DNA of 15,002 nt from an uncultured Bacteroidota bacterium (GTDB lineage Bacteria; Bacteroidota; Bacteroidia; Chitinophagales; Chitinophagaceae): the NCBI GenBank assembly GCA_903881265.1, contig CAIRSV010000274.1:1-15002 (forward strand), written 5' to 3'. This document shows, one piece after another, positions 14,556-15,002 of the stretch (position 1 is its first letter; every line of letters begins with the position of its first letter). Below the pieces are notes generated by a model. The model was not told the origin of the DNA. It did no database searches and saw nothing but the letters and a program-made list of their open reading frames with translations. A program made the position numbers and the translations under genes.

Positions 14556-15002
14556 TTAATGATGATCATTCCCGTGAGCGTCATCATGATGATGCTCTTC
14601 GATGGCTTGACCAATGAATACTGCGGTTAAATTTGTAAAGATAAAAGCCTGAATAGCTGCTACCAATAACTCTAGGAAAAACATAAAGACCGTGAAGCCG
14701 ACAGATATTGGTACAAAAATGATACCTGCGATTTTGCTTAGGCCTGAAAAGATGAAAATTAAGAGTACGATACTGATGATAATCGTATGTCCTGCAAAGA
14801 TATTGGCGAAAAGACGTATGGCCAAGGCGGCAGGCTTGATGACTAGGTTACTCAAGATCTCAATAGGTACCAAAATTACTTTGACCCATCCTGGAACGCC
14901 CGGCGGATTAAAAATATGACCCCAGAAATATTTATTGGAGTTGAACAACATCACAACAAAGAACACAATCGCCAGCAATAAGGTAACAGCTATGTTTCCT
15001 GT
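14556..15002 (-). CDS. atpB: Fo ATP synthase subunit a, C-terminal part (5' end outside window)
   Basis: Stator subunit that forms the two proton half-channels beside the c ring. The frame is open to the last base, so the gene starts beyond the right edge. The 148 visible residues begin within the conserved TGNIAVTL region; a TTG at 14976-14978 inside it is not a real start. The essential arginine lies in AALAIRLFANIFAGH, the helix facing the c ring. Later come FVPISVGFTVFMFFLELLVAAIQAFIF, with the conserved Gln, and TAVFIGQAIEE. The protein ends in a His- and Asp-rich tail (HHHDDAHGNDHH), which I believe is common in Bacteroidota a subunits. It is the first of the operon genes visible here; the operon promoter is not in the window. 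Confidence 0.95.
   Translation of the reverse strand, partial: TGNIAVTLLLAIVFFVVMLFNSNKYFWGHIFNPPGVPGWVKVILVPIEILSNLVIKPAALAIRLFANIFAGHTIIISIVLLIFIFSGLSKIAGIIFVPISVGFTVFMFFLELLVAAIQAFIFTNLTAVFIGQAIEEHHHDDAHGNDHH

Noticed and set aside
14976..14978. TTG start giving a 140-residue atpB
   Set aside because: Coding continues through the window edge with the conserved TGNIAVTL motif; the gene is cut, not short.
1..15002. CRISPR, phage defence or secondary-metabolite cluster
   Set aside because: No spaced direct repeats, no Cas, toxin, restriction or biosynthetic genes; every large frame is assigned to a known family.

Overview
The window reads as ordinary chromosomal DNA of a Bacteroidota bacterium. 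I favour a Chitinophagales- or Sphingobacteriales-like lineage, but the order is an inference. Three things support the phylum: a PorQ-type gene of the type IX secretion system; promoters of the Bacteroidota form (TTG, about 16-21 bp, TAnnTTTG) upstream of several genes; and an almost complete lack of Shine-Dalgarno sequences before start codons. No phage genes, transposase, CRISPR array, tRNA or rRNA was seen.

Layout, left to right. 1-939 (+) is the 3' part of an RluB/RsuA-type rRNA pseudouridine synthase whose basic N-terminal extension runs off the left edge. 1101-3657 (+) is the conserved pair rpsO-pnp, each with its own intrinsic terminator; a long hairpin built of 7-bp units lies just before pnp. 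3706-4008 has no gene and holds two repeat-like segments. 4064-4420 (+) is a small exported heavy-metal-associated (HMA) protein. 4614-5357 (-) is a membrane-anchored GH25 lysozyme, divergent from porQ at 5428-6528 (+). 6782-8802 (+) is a two-gene unit: a membrane-anchored triple helix-hairpin-helix protein and an acyl-CoA dehydrogenase. 8816-10183 (-) is a DnaQ-like exonuclease fused to a UvrC-like GIY-YIG nuclease. 10308-11333 (+) is a threonine aldolase.

11355-15002 (-) is the FoF1 ATP synthase cluster in transcription order atpB (cut by the right edge), atpE, atpF, atpH, atpA, closed by a strong terminator. The usual next gene, atpG, is not there, and atpD/atpC are also outside the window. 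A hairpin followed by a T-run sits between atpE and atpF and could lower transcription after the c-subunit gene.

The functional themes are housekeeping: ribosome maturation and RNA decay (rluB, rpsO, pnp), cell envelope and secretion (GH25, porQ, HMA protein), DNA handling (exonuclease-UvrC fusion, HHH protein), fatty-acid and amino-acid catabolism, and energy conservation. I see no convincing undescribed multi-gene system. The most useful leads are regulatory RNA structures (pnp leader, atpE-atpF hairpin), the atp operon that ends after atpA, and a UvrC-like cysteine cluster in the exonuclease fusion. Several start codons are corrected from signal peptides and promoter positions.
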